This document shows positions 24,630 to 32,420 of a stretch of DNA of 33,680 nucleotides, one piece after another. The position numbers and the translations under genes are program-made. Position 1 is the first letter of the stretch. The number at the start of each line of letters is the position of its first letter. The stretch comes from Elusimicrobiota bacterium (lineage in GTDB: Bacteria; Elusimicrobiota; UBA5214; JBBAAG01), in NCBI GenBank assembly GCA_041658405.1, contig JBBAAG010000027.1, positions 1-33,680 on the forward strand, given 5' to 3'. The notes beneath the pieces were generated by a model that was given only the letters and a program-made list of their open reading frames with translations, was not told where the DNA came from and did not search any database.

Positions 24630-25313
24630 TCATTCAAATAGTACTTGTTTTTTAATACAATTTTTTTCTATACAACACAAACTACACCTGACGTCTTTCG
24701 GTGTACAAATATCACGTCCTAACGAGAGTAAATTAACATGCGCCGAATATCTAAGCTCAACTGGTATTACTTTTTGCAGTGTATCCATGTCAAGCGTTGT
24801 CGGCACATTCCTCCTACTCTCAATCCATCCCAATCTTCTACTGACTCGCCAACAGTGTGAATCGACCGGGAATACTTTTCTCCCCAGGGCGTATAGCATA
24901 ACACACCTGGCTACTTTCTTACCTACCCCCGGCAACGATACCAAATACTCCTCACACTTTGCATCTGACCAGGATTTCAACGGGTCCAGCGTTGGTTTTC
25001 CGAACCTGTTAATCACTTGTTCTATGATACCTTTTATATACCCCGCTTTAACATTATACTTTCCACCAGCTTTTATAAGTGCTGCTAATTTCCCTGGAGG
25101 TACCTTCAACAACATATCCCACCGCGGATATCTCTTCTTTAGCTCACGATACACTTTGATGTAGACTTTCTCAGTAGTACGAACCGATAAGATAATAAAA
25201 ATCAGCTCATCTAACGGAACCTTAAGATTATGGTGTGCATTATCCTTATATAAATTCTTTAGTTTTCTTGCCACTATCGATATTACTTTACGTTTGTTAT
25301 ACAGTTTTCCCAC
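24630..25313 (-). CDS. nth: Endonuclease III-like DNA glycosylase/AP lyase
   Basis: 227 residues from GTG 25313, with AAGGG about 10 bases upstream. The HhH-GPD fold is clear: LPGVGKKVARCVMLYALG (127-144) is the helix-hairpin-helix with the lyase Lys, FPVDSHCWRVSRRLGW (148-163) carries the catalytic Asp151, and the [4Fe-4S] loop C203-x6-C210-x2-C213-x5-C219 is complete. Such enzymes excise oxidised pyrimidines or mismatched thymine and cut the abasic site. The usual LSAQTTD block is LSVRTTEK here, a departure from E. coli Nth, so substrate range may differ. It lies 67 bases upstream of the methylase on the same strand. Mismatch glycosylases linked to restriction-modification loci are known (Mig type), but those keep Tyr where this has Lys. 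A housekeeping nth carried with the locus is equally possible. Confidence 0.85.
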   Translation of the reverse strand: MGKLYNKRKVISIVARKLKNLYKDNAHHNLKVPLDELIFIILSVRTTEKVYIKVYRELKKRYPRWDMLLKVPPGKLAALIKAGGKYNVKAGYIKGIIEQVINRFGKPTLDPLKSWSDAKCEEYLVSLPGVGKKVARCVMLYALGRKVFPVDSHCWRVSRRLGWIESRRNVPTTLDMDTLQKVIPVELRYSAHVNLLSLGRDICTPKDVRCSLCCIEKNCIKKQVLFE

Positions 25314-25454
25314 ACGCTAATAACCCTTACTTGTACAACCCGATTTATCAACAACTTGACCTATTTCTATTTAAATATATAACAAGTTTTTTACGGATTT
25401 TGATTATACTAACTTCTACATGAACCATTATCGAAATATTCACAAAACATTGTA
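25314..25454. other. Short AT-rich intergenic region
   Basis: No gene, RNA or clear promoter is seen. AGTATAATCA near 25406-25415 on the minus strand is -10-like, but lacks a good -35 and is about 90 bases from the GTG start of the nth-like gene. Confidence 0.3.
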
Positions 25455-26108
25455 TTACTTCGCCTTTATAGTACATCTAATAATCTCCCGAATAAGTTCA
25501 ATAGTATCTTTAATGTGACGAGAAATATTATGATATGCCGCTATTTGGTTTTCATCTAGTGTAAATCCTTTTATTATTTCATCAGTATCTGTACAGTTCA
25601 GATCAAATCCTTTTTTAAAATAGAAATTTAGCAACTCGATTTCTTCATTTATAGTATTAATTTGTCTCAACAAAGACATTATATTTTTTTGAATAGATGA
25701 GTCTAGTAACGAAATAGATGTTAGATTTTGTTCTAAGTAGGGTAAACGTATTTTTTTTACAAAAAGATAGTTATTATTTGTGTTACCATATTTTAATTTA
25801 TGTATTTTTGAACATTGTTCAAAATTTGACTCTACTTTACTAATAAGTTCTTTTTCATCATCAGACATATTTGTATCAAATTCTTTAATGGCTATCACCC
25901 ACCACCTAAAGCTATTACTATCAAATTTGCGTATTTTGCAGTTTAAAAGATAATATGCCCAAGACAACACGGAAGCAATATTTTCAAGTTCTGAGACCAA
26001 ACAGGTTTTAAAACTCTTCATATTTCTGATACTTATATTTCGAGCAAGTAAAAATTGTCCACCTATACCCAATAACCAACCCAAAATGACATATGCCAGT
26101 TTTTCCAT
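25455..26108 (-). CDS. Membrane-anchored helical protein of unknown function
   Basis: 217 residues with AAGGAT 9 bases before ATG 26108. One membrane helix lies near the N-terminus (AYVILGWLLGIGGQFLLA, about 5-22), followed by a long, mostly helical, probably cytoplasmic domain with many charged residues and coiled-coil tendency (SIQKNIMSLLRQINTINEEIELLNF). No catalytic motif is visible, and Cys residues are scattered. I do not recognise the family. The layout, an N-terminal anchor plus helical cytosolic body in an accessory region, resembles many membrane proteins of unknown function found in defence-rich islands. It is not tightly linked to its neighbours (64-base gap upstream, 141-base gap downstream), so context says little. 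Confidence 0.6.
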   Translation of the reverse strand: MEKLAYVILGWLLGIGGQFLLARNISIRNMKSFKTCLVSELENIASVLSWAYYLLNCKIRKFDSNSFRWWVIAIKEFDTNMSDDEKELISKVESNFEQCSKIHKLKYGNTNNNYLFVKKIRLPYLEQNLTSISLLDSSIQKNIMSLLRQINTINEEIELLNFYFKKGFDLNCTDTDEIIKGFTLDENQIAAYHNISRHIKDTIELIREIIRCTIKAK

Positions 26109-26172
26109 TATTATTTTATCCTTGTTAGCTACAGAATCCCGTCTCCGTCCTTACTTCTTTGTTTACACCATT

Positions 26173-27024
26173 TCAATCAATATATTCGACTGTTAGAAGG
26201 TGATCTGGCGGTTTTACTTTAAAAGTAAATTGACAATGCGGTCTGAGTACGCCTTCTTCTAATAGACAACACTTTTTGTATTTCTTCCCGGATTCACAAG
26301 GACAAAGGTCATTTCGACCAACATATGAAAACCTTGAATGCGGGTGTCTGTTTTTAGTCCATGTGACATCCCACTCGTGGAATGGTGATTCTAGCCTGTG
26401 TATTAAATATTTTATAATAGAATAATTGTAATAATCCTTTTTGCCATCACCTTTTGAATTTAAAATAAATGGAACTGAATATTTTTGCATGGGGTCTTTA
26501 ACAATGGACATCCCTATAAGTTCTGATTCAGTTACAATTCTCGAGCACATCTCGCCATTATAGATTTCTCCCACACGGTGTCCACAAGGATTTCTAATGG
26601 AGATAACTTTTTTACAGATACTACAGGTCTTCTCTATTTTAATAATTTCTGGACTCATGAAGAGCTTATACGGAAAAACAGATTGATAGCGTGAAGTTTG
26701 CCGTGCTATGAAGGAGATTTGAAACTCATTTGTAACATCTTGAAAATGACGTGTCAGGGATAGTAATTCAATTTCTACACGCTCGAGAGTACACCAAGCG
26801 TCATAGAACTCCTCTGTCTTTAGTTGAAAAAACGTCGCAATGTATTTATCTTGAATCTCAATAATTTCTTCAAAGCACCAGATTGTTTTCGCAGCTTGCT
26901 GATCACCGGCAGCAACAGCTTCTTGCTTTAGTACAGCAAGACATTGTTTTGCAGGTTCAGAATCCCGTGAATTGAAATTCTGAGAAACATCTCGTAGATA
27001 GTTCTTCACATCCTCTAACGTCAC
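26173..27024 (-). CDS. SEC-C motif zinc-binding protein
   Basis: 283 residues. The GTG start at 27024 overlaps the TGA of the upstream gene (GTGA), with AAGGAG 8 bases before it. Residues 1-125 are helical. A Cys/His set, CSIC (134-137), PCGHR (146-150) and C160, forms a probable zinc site. The C-terminal SEC-C motif is GRNDLCPCESGKKYKKCC (236-253), a small zinc-binding module best known from the SecA C-terminus and from many uncharacterised proteins. SecA itself is excluded, as there is no ATPase. Tight overlap with a single-pass membrane protein suggests the two products act together. I cannot assign a reaction. Confidence 0.75.
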   Translation of the reverse strand: MTLEDVKNYLRDVSQNFNSRDSEPAKQCLAVLKQEAVAAGDQQAAKTIWCFEEIIEIQDKYIATFFQLKTEEFYDAWCTLERVEIELLSLTRHFQDVTNEFQISFIARQTSRYQSVFPYKLFMSPEIIKIEKTCSICKKVISIRNPCGHRVGEIYNGEMCSRIVTESELIGMSIVKDPMQKYSVPFILNSKGDGKKDYYNYSIIKYLIHRLESPFHEWDVTWTKNRHPHSRFSYVGRNDLCPCESGKKYKKCCLLEEGVLRPHCQFTFKVKPPDHLLTVEYID

Positions 27025-27596
27025 CTTGAAATCTCCTTCTTCGGTTGAGTGCCCACAATTGGTTGTGTATCTACATTCTTATCTGCAAGTGACTTAAGAG
27101 TTGGCTTTACACTTTTGTTGAAATCATTAGCGGACCCTTCGTAGAGAAGTCGAGAAGCATGACCGTCTTTTTCAACGACAGTTAGTTCAACCTTGATATT
27201 TGTATGATTCTCTTTGCTGGTCCAACGCTTCTTTATATACTCAGATATGAGGTCTACGATTATTGGAGCCACGATGCTTGTCACAATAAAACTGCCTATG
27301 ATAATCCATGTGTCGTGAAGAGCAAATTCTCGATAGTCTTGATCTGTGCTACATATGTCAGGAACAATACCCTTATCCATGTTATCCCTAAGAAAGTTAA
27401 GAAGCTCTTCAGTACCAGTTGGAAAAACCGGTTCGGAGTGCTCTCGAAAGCCCTCTCTTGGTACAATTAGAACGTTGGCTTTGAATAACTGTGTCTTCAA
27501 TTCATTGGGGATGTACGGACGGTCAATCCATGTGGAAAATGTTTCCTTAGACTCCTCGACAATATATTCGGTTTCGTTAGTTGGCTCTTGAGTCAT
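27021..27596 (-). CDS. Single-pass membrane protein coupled to the SEC-C protein
   Basis: 191 residues from ATG 27596 (MTQEPTNE), with AGGTG about 7 bases upstream; the GTG 12 bases earlier is part of that site. An N-terminal soluble part (1-95) contains LKTQLFKANVLIVPREGFREHSEPVFPTGTEELLNFLRDN. It is followed by one membrane helix (97-117, TWIIIGSFIVTSIVAPIIVDL), a positive KKRW stop-transfer patch and a 60-residue tail with an alpha/beta look (IKVELTVVEKDGHASRLLYEG). The family is not recognised. Its stop overlaps the SEC-C start, so a two-gene unit is clear. No good promoter consensus was found upstream. Confidence 0.7.
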   Translation of the reverse strand: MTQEPTNETEYIVEESKETFSTWIDRPYIPNELKTQLFKANVLIVPREGFREHSEPVFPTGTEELLNFLRDNMDKGIVPDICSTDQDYREFALHDTWIIIGSFIVTSIVAPIIVDLISEYIKKRWTSKENHTNIKVELTVVEKDGHASRLLYEGSANDFNKSVKPTLKSLADKNVDTQPIVGTQPKKEISR

Positions 27597-27605
27597 TGTT
27601 AACAC

Positions 27606-28066
27606 CTTTCTTTAGTCATCTTTGTGCATATAACTTGTCTATGTCCGAACCTCTTATTGATTTATATTATCACAAGCGTTAATGCCAGTCAACATACTCT
27701 CTATCCAATTTCAATATCCGCACTTTACTCTATATTGTCTTACCCTGACTATATACTATCAACCTACTCCTCCGCAATCTTATCTAGACCATATTTCCGT
27801 CTCATTACCTATCCCTACCAACATTCACAACCAACTCAAACCGCACCCTAAACAATCTACAACACGCCCAGTCTCCCTATCCTAAGTCATAATCTAGCAT
27901 AAAATTACGCATACCCCTTTTATCTCTACTTTAGACCCCGCTTATCTAACACTGGGCACACTATTACCGTCGAGACCTATCAATCCCCTGCCTGCCTACA
28001 ATGACCCCGGTAATCAACTCAAACCACTTCAACATACTTTATCCGACGACATAAACTTACCAATCT
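27606..28066. other. Gene-free, strongly G-poor tract
   Basis: About 460 bases without a supportable gene; plus-strand frames of 67-75 codons here are low-complexity and lack ribosome sites. From about 27680 to 28066 the plus strand has very few G (two or three in each of two adjacent 60-base lines, 27721-27840) but is rich in C, so a minus-strand RNA would be G-rich and C-poor. No hairpin terminator follows the ClpX-like gene. Confidence 0.6.
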
Positions 28067-28984
28067 TTATACACCCGCTCCACCCAACGCTATTTCCATC
28101 TCTTCTTCCGTTATCCTTATATCCACGCCAGAACCCGTTCCTTTACTATGCCCATTCCCGTTCTCAAATACTACCGGGTCCAAAATATCGCTCATCACCT
28201 TCCTCAATCCCCGTGCCCCTAACCCTCTCTTCAAAGCGTCCCGGGCAATATTTCTAACCACCGACTCTGTTATCTCAAGTCTTATACCACTTGCAGATAG
28301 TAGTTCTTTATATTGCCGGCATATCGCGTTCTTAGGTTCCGTCATAATCATCACTAGGTCGTCTTCTGTCAACGGGTCCATCACCAGTATCACGTTCAGC
28401 CTGCCCACGAACTCAGGCATAAACCCGTACTGTATCAAATCCTGGGGGGAGACATACCGCAAAACATTATCACACCCGTTCTTTATACCCTCGACGGGAG
28501 TATCATGTTTCTCTACCCCAAACCCAATCTTACGTTCTATTTTTATCCGCTTTTCTATTATCTCCTTCAATCCATCAAACGCTCCGCCACAAAAAAACAT
28601 AACCTTCCCAACGTCAAACTCATATTCGTCCCTACCAAAACTCCGCTTAGTTCCATACCGCACCATACCGTTTTCAAGCAGTTTCAACATTTCTTGCTGG
28701 ACCCCGCTACCATACATGTTTCTCATCAACCCAGAACTACCTACAACCCGACTTGCGATTTTATCCGTCTCATCCAAATATACAATTCCATACCCATCCC
28801 ACTCACCCATCCGACGGTCTGCTTCACTTTTCAACGATACCAGCATCTCCTCAACGTCCAGACCCACGAATCCAGTTGACGTATATTGGGTTGCATTACA
28901 AATTACCATGGGCAAATTTAGTACCCTTGCAATCGTTTTACACAGATAGGATTTACCAGTCCCTGTGTCCCCTATTATCAACAC
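28067..28984 (-). CDS. ClpX-like AAA+ ATPase, C-terminal part (separated by a frameshift)
   Basis: This 305-residue frame holds the ClpX ATPase core. It has Walker A GDTGTGKS, pore-1 loop GFVG followed by LDVEEMLV (GYVGEDVE in ClpX), Walker B GIVYLDETDKI, pore-2 region GSGVQQEMLKLLE, CGGAFDGLKEII, an IGF tripeptide (KIGFGVEKH) at the position of the ClpP-docking loop, SPQDLIQYGFMPEFVGRL with the Arg finger, and sensor-2 GLGARGLRKVM. The RKH loop of ClpX is replaced by a TKRSFGRDE-type stretch. The GTG at 28984 is only where this frame first has a start; the homologous frame begins at the A7 run at 29010-29016, where upstream codons read NNTEIEKSSVL just before the Walker A strand. It belongs with the 28996-29685 frame as one gene. 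Confidence 0.8.
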   Translation of the reverse strand: MLIIGDTGTGKSYLCKTIARVLNLPMVICNATQYTSTGFVGLDVEEMLVSLKSEADRRMGEWDGYGIVYLDETDKIASRVVGSSGLMRNMYGSGVQQEMLKLLENGMVRYGTKRSFGRDEYEFDVGKVMFFCGGAFDGLKEIIEKRIKIERKIGFGVEKHDTPVEGIKNGCDNVLRYVSPQDLIQYGFMPEFVGRLNVILVMDPLTEDDLVMIMTEPKNAICRQYKELLSASGIRLEITESVVRNIARDALKRGLGARGLRKVMSDILDPVVFENGNGHSKGTGSGVDIRITEEEMEIALGGAGV

Positions 28985-28995
28985 GCTACTCTTTT

Positions 28996-29685
28996 CTATT
29001 TCCGTATTATTTTTTTCACCGACGATACTCTATTCTTTTGTAAGTGATTGAACACCGCCACACTCAGTCTACGCTTAACTTCGTCCTGTCCCACTACGTA
29101 TTTATCTAGCTCCCTATATAGTTGTTTCGGTGATCCTAGTTTCTTTATACATCTTTGGTTTATTCTACCACCTGCTTCATTACCAACTTCCGGCGACTTG
29201 TCTCTCTTTACCAACTCAATTATACGCCCGTCCTTTACCACCAAGTCATTTCCAAGATATCCCGATAACTTAAATAACCGGCTCTGAAATGAAAAATATC
29301 GCACATACTTAACATAGCTTTCCGGCTCTCCATTCCTCAAAGCCAAAAGTTGTATCATTCCATTAATCCGTGTTACTGGTCTCCACTTACTGCCACCAAA
29401 AACATCCATATAAACCGCCAAACCCAAAATAAACTTCTCAGTGTCGTCAAGTTTATATTCCTTTGCTATATATTCTAACGCCAGCCATTTTTTTAACCGT
29501 ACTGAATTCTTTGTCTTTTCGTCTATACCACTTTCTTTTTGTCTTATCTCTGCTAGGTGTTGTGCATTCTCATTACTACTCGTCCTGCCGTAATCTGTAT
29601 TTTTAGCATACCGAAACCACAAGTCAATATACCCAAAATAATCCTCGAGATGTTCGTAACTTGACCTGTACAAATTCTTCTTCAT
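28996..29685 (-). CDS. ClpX-like ATPase, N-terminal part with non-canonical N-domain
   Basis: About 229 residues from ATG 29685 (MKKNLYRSSYEHLEDYF), preceded by AAAGGACAGGA. There is no ClpX zinc-binding domain. Instead residues 1-165 resemble the N-terminal helical/winged-helix region of some AAA+ proteins (SYEHLEDYFGYIDLWFRY at the start, then LALEYIAKEYKLDDTEKFILGLAV near 70-95); this match is from memory. Residues 180-225 are the start of the ClpX core (GSPKQLYRELDKYVVGQDEVKRRLSVAVFNHLQK, the PTPKEI...YVIGQ...AVYNHY block). The frame then ends at a TAG (28996-28998) 12 bases past an A7 run (29010-29016). Adding one A restores a continuous ClpX frame. This may be a real mutation, a slippage site or an assembly error. 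Confidence 0.7.
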   Translation of the reverse strand: MKKNLYRSSYEHLEDYFGYIDLWFRYAKNTDYGRTSSNENAQHLAEIRQKESGIDEKTKNSVRLKKWLALEYIAKEYKLDDTEKFILGLAVYMDVFGGSKWRPVTRINGMIQLLALRNGEPESYVKYVRYFSFQSRLFKLSGYLGNDLVVKDGRIIELVKRDKSPEVGNEAGGRINQRCIKKLGSPKQLYRELDKYVVGQDEVKRRLSVAVFNHLQKNRVSSVKKIIRK

Positions 29686-29867
29686 ATTCAAATCCTGTCC
29701 TTTGCAATAATGTTCCCAAAACAAATCCCAACTCTATATATACGTTTGTGAACCTCTGATTGGAAACGTAGTATGAGATTACATAAAAAGAATAGAATAT
29801 GCGTGTTAATTTACATCCAGATATATTGTCAAATATTTCAACTATTTTAGAAGCAGTTTAAAAACAT
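29686..29867. other. AT-rich intergenic region upstream of the ClpX-like gene
   Basis: 182 bases with no gene or structured RNA that I can support. A clear promoter for the ClpX-like gene was not found. Confidence 0.3.
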
Positions 29868-30479
29868 TTATTTTATATATGCAATAATTGAGAGTGTTGA
29901 TAGTTGGCTATCTTCAACCGCAGTTACTATTTTTTTATTTGTATTTCCGTGAAAACAAGTCATGACTCTATCTACAATAAAATCATCTAGCGGTATCCTT
30001 TTGTATTTAGAATTATTAAGTACTTTATTTCCACTACAAATAGTTGGCATATCAGTACCTTTAGAAGGAGTTTCAAGTACTACTGGCGATGATACAATAT
30101 CTTTCATTTTTGTAATTTGACCTTTTAATCTTTCTTTTTCTGATTTACGTAATTTCTCGACCTCTCCTTTTTTTGCCTGACCTAATATAACCTTCTTCCT
30201 AGTTTCCCGATTTATATGAGTCAGTTCTGCAGTAATAGCAAAATCTGCACCATACTTTTTTTCCGCACATTTACGTCCTGTACCACTCACCATAGTACCT
30301 CGGAATGTAACATTTCCAAATTCTCCTTCATATGCTGTGCCATCAAGTCTTGCTATTATTGCACTGGTGTAATTTGATTCTTGAAAATATCTTTGCGCAT
30401 TCACACCAGAAACAGCCTTTCTAATATGTTTCTTTACTTCTGCTACTAACTTATCGTCCCAACGAAAAAAACATCTCAT
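29868..30479 (-). CDS. Putative PD-(D/E)XK-fold nuclease
   Basis: 203 residues from ATG 30479 (MRCFFRWDDKL), with AAGGAG 7 bases before it; the frame to 30530 would run upstream of that site. The core AYEGEFGNV (Glu51/Glu53), KKYGADFAITAEL (Asp79) and KKVILGQAKKGE (Gln101-x-Lys103) follows the strand-turn-strand pattern E...GxD...QxK of restriction-endonuclease-like domains, where Gln often replaces Glu. The later LKGQITKMKDIVSSPVVLETPSKGTDMPTICSGNKVLNN and PLDDFIVDRVMTCFHGN suggest a full-length domain protein. No recognition domain is evident, so the target (DNA of an invader, or damaged DNA) is unknown. It lies alone between the ClpX-like and DnaJ-TPR genes. Confidence 0.55.
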   Translation of the reverse strand: MRCFFRWDDKLVAEVKKHIRKAVSGVNAQRYFQESNYTSAIIARLDGTAYEGEFGNVTFRGTMVSGTGRKCAEKKYGADFAITAELTHINRETRKKVILGQAKKGEVEKLRKSEKERLKGQITKMKDIVSSPVVLETPSKGTDMPTICSGNKVLNNSKYKRIPLDDFIVDRVMTCFHGNTNKKIVTAVEDSQLSTLSIIAYIK

Positions 30480-30602
30480 GTGGCTTCTCCTTAAATTGTT
30501 GTCTAAATATTCGTTCAAAGAGTTATACAATACGATTTTCTTATTAAGATTTAATCATCTTCTCATTAGTGACCGTGCTATAGTCATAAAATTAAGTTGT
30601 TT

Positions 30603-32420
30603 CTAATGTTTGTATTTAGCCACTAATGCTATAAACTCTGGAGTTTGGTTCAAATCGCTTATAAAATTACCGTCGCTTTCGTCGTTGTATAATTCATCAA
30701 ATTGTTTAAATCCATTTTTAAAACATTGTTCGTAATAATACAACGCTTTTGGTTTATCATTTTGGGCTTTCCAATAATAAATCCCAAGTTTCCCATATGG
30801 TGATGGACTTGTTTTATCAAGTTCTATTGCCTTCTCAAAATCCGCTTTTGCTACTTCCCATTTACTCATCCATAAATATATCCACCCACGATAAAAATAT
30901 ACATAACCTTTATCGGGATTAAGTTCTATCACTTTTGTGAAATCTTCTATCGCCTTGTCATAAAACTTTTTATCACTATAAGCAAATCCGCGGTTCTTGT
31001 ATGCAACTGAATATTGTGGATTAAGTTCTATTGCCTTTGTGAAATCTTCTATCGCCTTGTTAAATAACTTTTTATTACAATAAACAACTCCACGATCATT
31101 GTATGCTAATGCATATTGTGGATCAAGTTCTATTGCCTTTGTGAAATCTTCTATCGCCTTGTTATATTGCTTTATTGGATTATATACATTCCCACGAGAA
31201 TAATATACTGTTGCATCCTTGGGATTCAACTCTATTGCTTTGTTAAAGTCCTGAATAGCACCAGCGAAATCTTGTAGGTTATTTTTAGCTATTCCGCGGT
31301 TATAATAGGGTTCGAACATTTGGGGATTAAGTTCTATTGCTTTGCTATAATCTTGAATAGCACCTATGTAATCATTTAGGGCATTCTTGACAATACCTCG
31401 ACAGATGTAAGAATCGGAATTTTGAGAATCAATATCTATTGCTTTATTATAGTCTTGTAAAGCAGAGGTGCAGTCTTCAAGAAGAGTCCTAATACCGCCT
31501 CGAGAAAAGTAGTTAGTGCCCTCTTCAGGATTAAGTTCTATTGCTTTGTTATAGTCTTGTAAAGCCCCTGTATAGTTTTCTAGTCTAGTTCTAACAATAC
31601 CTCGATTAGAGTAAGCACTTGAAGAAGTAGGATTAATCTCTATTACTTTGTTGAGGTCTTGAATAGCACCTGTGTAATCATTTAGGTTTGTTTTAGCAAT
31701 ACCTCGATATTCGTAGGAATTGAAATCTTGCGAATTAATCTCTATCGCTTTGTTAAAGTCCTGAATAGCACCAGCGAAATCTTGTAGTTCAAATCTAGCC
31801 ATACCGCGGGTATAGTAGGGTTTGTCTAATTGAGGATCAATCTCTATTGCTTTGCTATAATCTTGAATAGCACCTATAAAGTTTTTTTGACCAGCCTTAT
31901 CCAGACCTCGATTAAAGTACTTTACAGCTCGGTTGTAGTTAGCTACTTCTTGATCGGGCTGCGCACCTAAGAAAGTATATAGAACATTGCTAACGAATTT
32001 AATGGATTTATCAGACATGTTGTTATCATTCCACCACTTTACGAACTTTACATAACTTGTTTCAGCATATTTTCTAGCCGTTTCTTTTGAATAGTTTATC
32101 CAAGCATAAATTTCGTCATAAGTATTATCATCAATTGTAGTTTTATCATCTTTATAATCACTACTTGTTACTCTGTTTTCTATATAATGCAGTAGACTAT
32201 CATATTCACGACGTTTCTCGTCATCACTTAAAATTTGATACGCTTCATGAATTTCTGCAAACTTTTCTCGGGCTAATTGTTTATCATATTCTGATTTGTG
32301 TTTATCTGGATGCCATTGTATTAATAATTTTCTTGATATATCTATTATCTGCTGTTGGGTTGCAGATTCTTCTATCGAAAGCACATTATAATAATTAGTT
32401 AGTTCAGTTCTACTAGACAC
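30603..32420 (-). CDS. DnaJ-domain protein with about twelve TPR repeats
   Basis: 605 residues from GTG 32420, with AAGGA 9 bases upstream. Residues 8-75 are a J domain with the HPD tripeptide at 37-39 (IQWHPDKHKSE) and YQILSDDEKRREYD, which stimulates an Hsp70 ATPase. A linker with WINYSKETARKYAETSYVKFVKWW follows, then about twelve 34-residue TPR units to the end. Units 1-7 use the GAIQDYNKAIELNP pattern and units 8-10 the KAIEDFTKAIELNP pattern, while the last is SEL1-like. TPRs bind extended peptides or partner proteins, so a co-chaperone or scaffold role is likely, probably in the cytoplasm since no signal peptide is present. High internal DNA repetition shows recent growth of the array. 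Confidence 0.85.
   Translation of the reverse strand: MSSRTELTNYYNVLSIEESATQQQIIDISRKLLIQWHPDKHKSEYDKQLAREKFAEIHEAYQILSDDEKRREYDSLLHYIENRVTSSDYKDDKTTIDDNTYDEIYAWINYSKETARKYAETSYVKFVKWWNDNNMSDKSIKFVSNVLYTFLGAQPDQEVANYNRAVKYFNRGLDKAGQKNFIGAIQDYSKAIEIDPQLDKPYYTRGMARFELQDFAGAIQDFNKAIEINSQDFNSYEYRGIAKTNLNDYTGAIQDLNKVIEINPTSSSAYSNRGIVRTRLENYTGALQDYNKAIELNPEEGTNYFSRGGIRTLLEDCTSALQDYNKAIDIDSQNSDSYICRGIVKNALNDYIGAIQDYSKAIELNPQMFEPYYNRGIAKNNLQDFAGAIQDFNKAIELNPKDATVYYSRGNVYNPIKQYNKAIEDFTKAIELDPQYALAYNDRGVVYCNKKLFNKAIEDFTKAIELNPQYSVAYKNRGFAYSDKKFYDKAIEDFTKVIELNPDKGYVYFYRGWIYLWMSKWEVAKADFEKAIELDKTSPSPYGKLGIYYWKAQNDKPKALYYYEQCFKNGFKQFDELYNDESDGNFISDLNQTPEFIALVAKYKH
30937..31162 (-). repeat. 102-bp tandem repeat within the TPR region
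   Basis: A 22-base word starting GTGAAATCTTCTATCG on the plus strand recurs at 30937, 31039 and 31141, exactly 102 bases (34 codons) apart. It encodes the KAIEDFTK helix of three adjacent TPR units; flanking bases are also largely shared. Confidence 0.8.

Noticed and set aside
27624..27885. Plus-strand frames of 67-75 codons in the G-poor gap
   Set aside because: Low-complexity Tyr/Ser/Pro-rich translation caused by base skew, no ribosome sites, and overlapping frames equally open.
28505..29043. Plus-strand frames opposite the ClpX-like gene
   Set aside because: Their openness follows from the G-poor plus strand; the minus strand carries a complete set of ClpX motifs.
30937..31162. Regularly spaced repeats considered as a CRISPR-like array
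   Set aside because: The 102-base period is 34 codons and lies in frame inside TPR units; the DNA between copies is itself similar and is not unique spacer.
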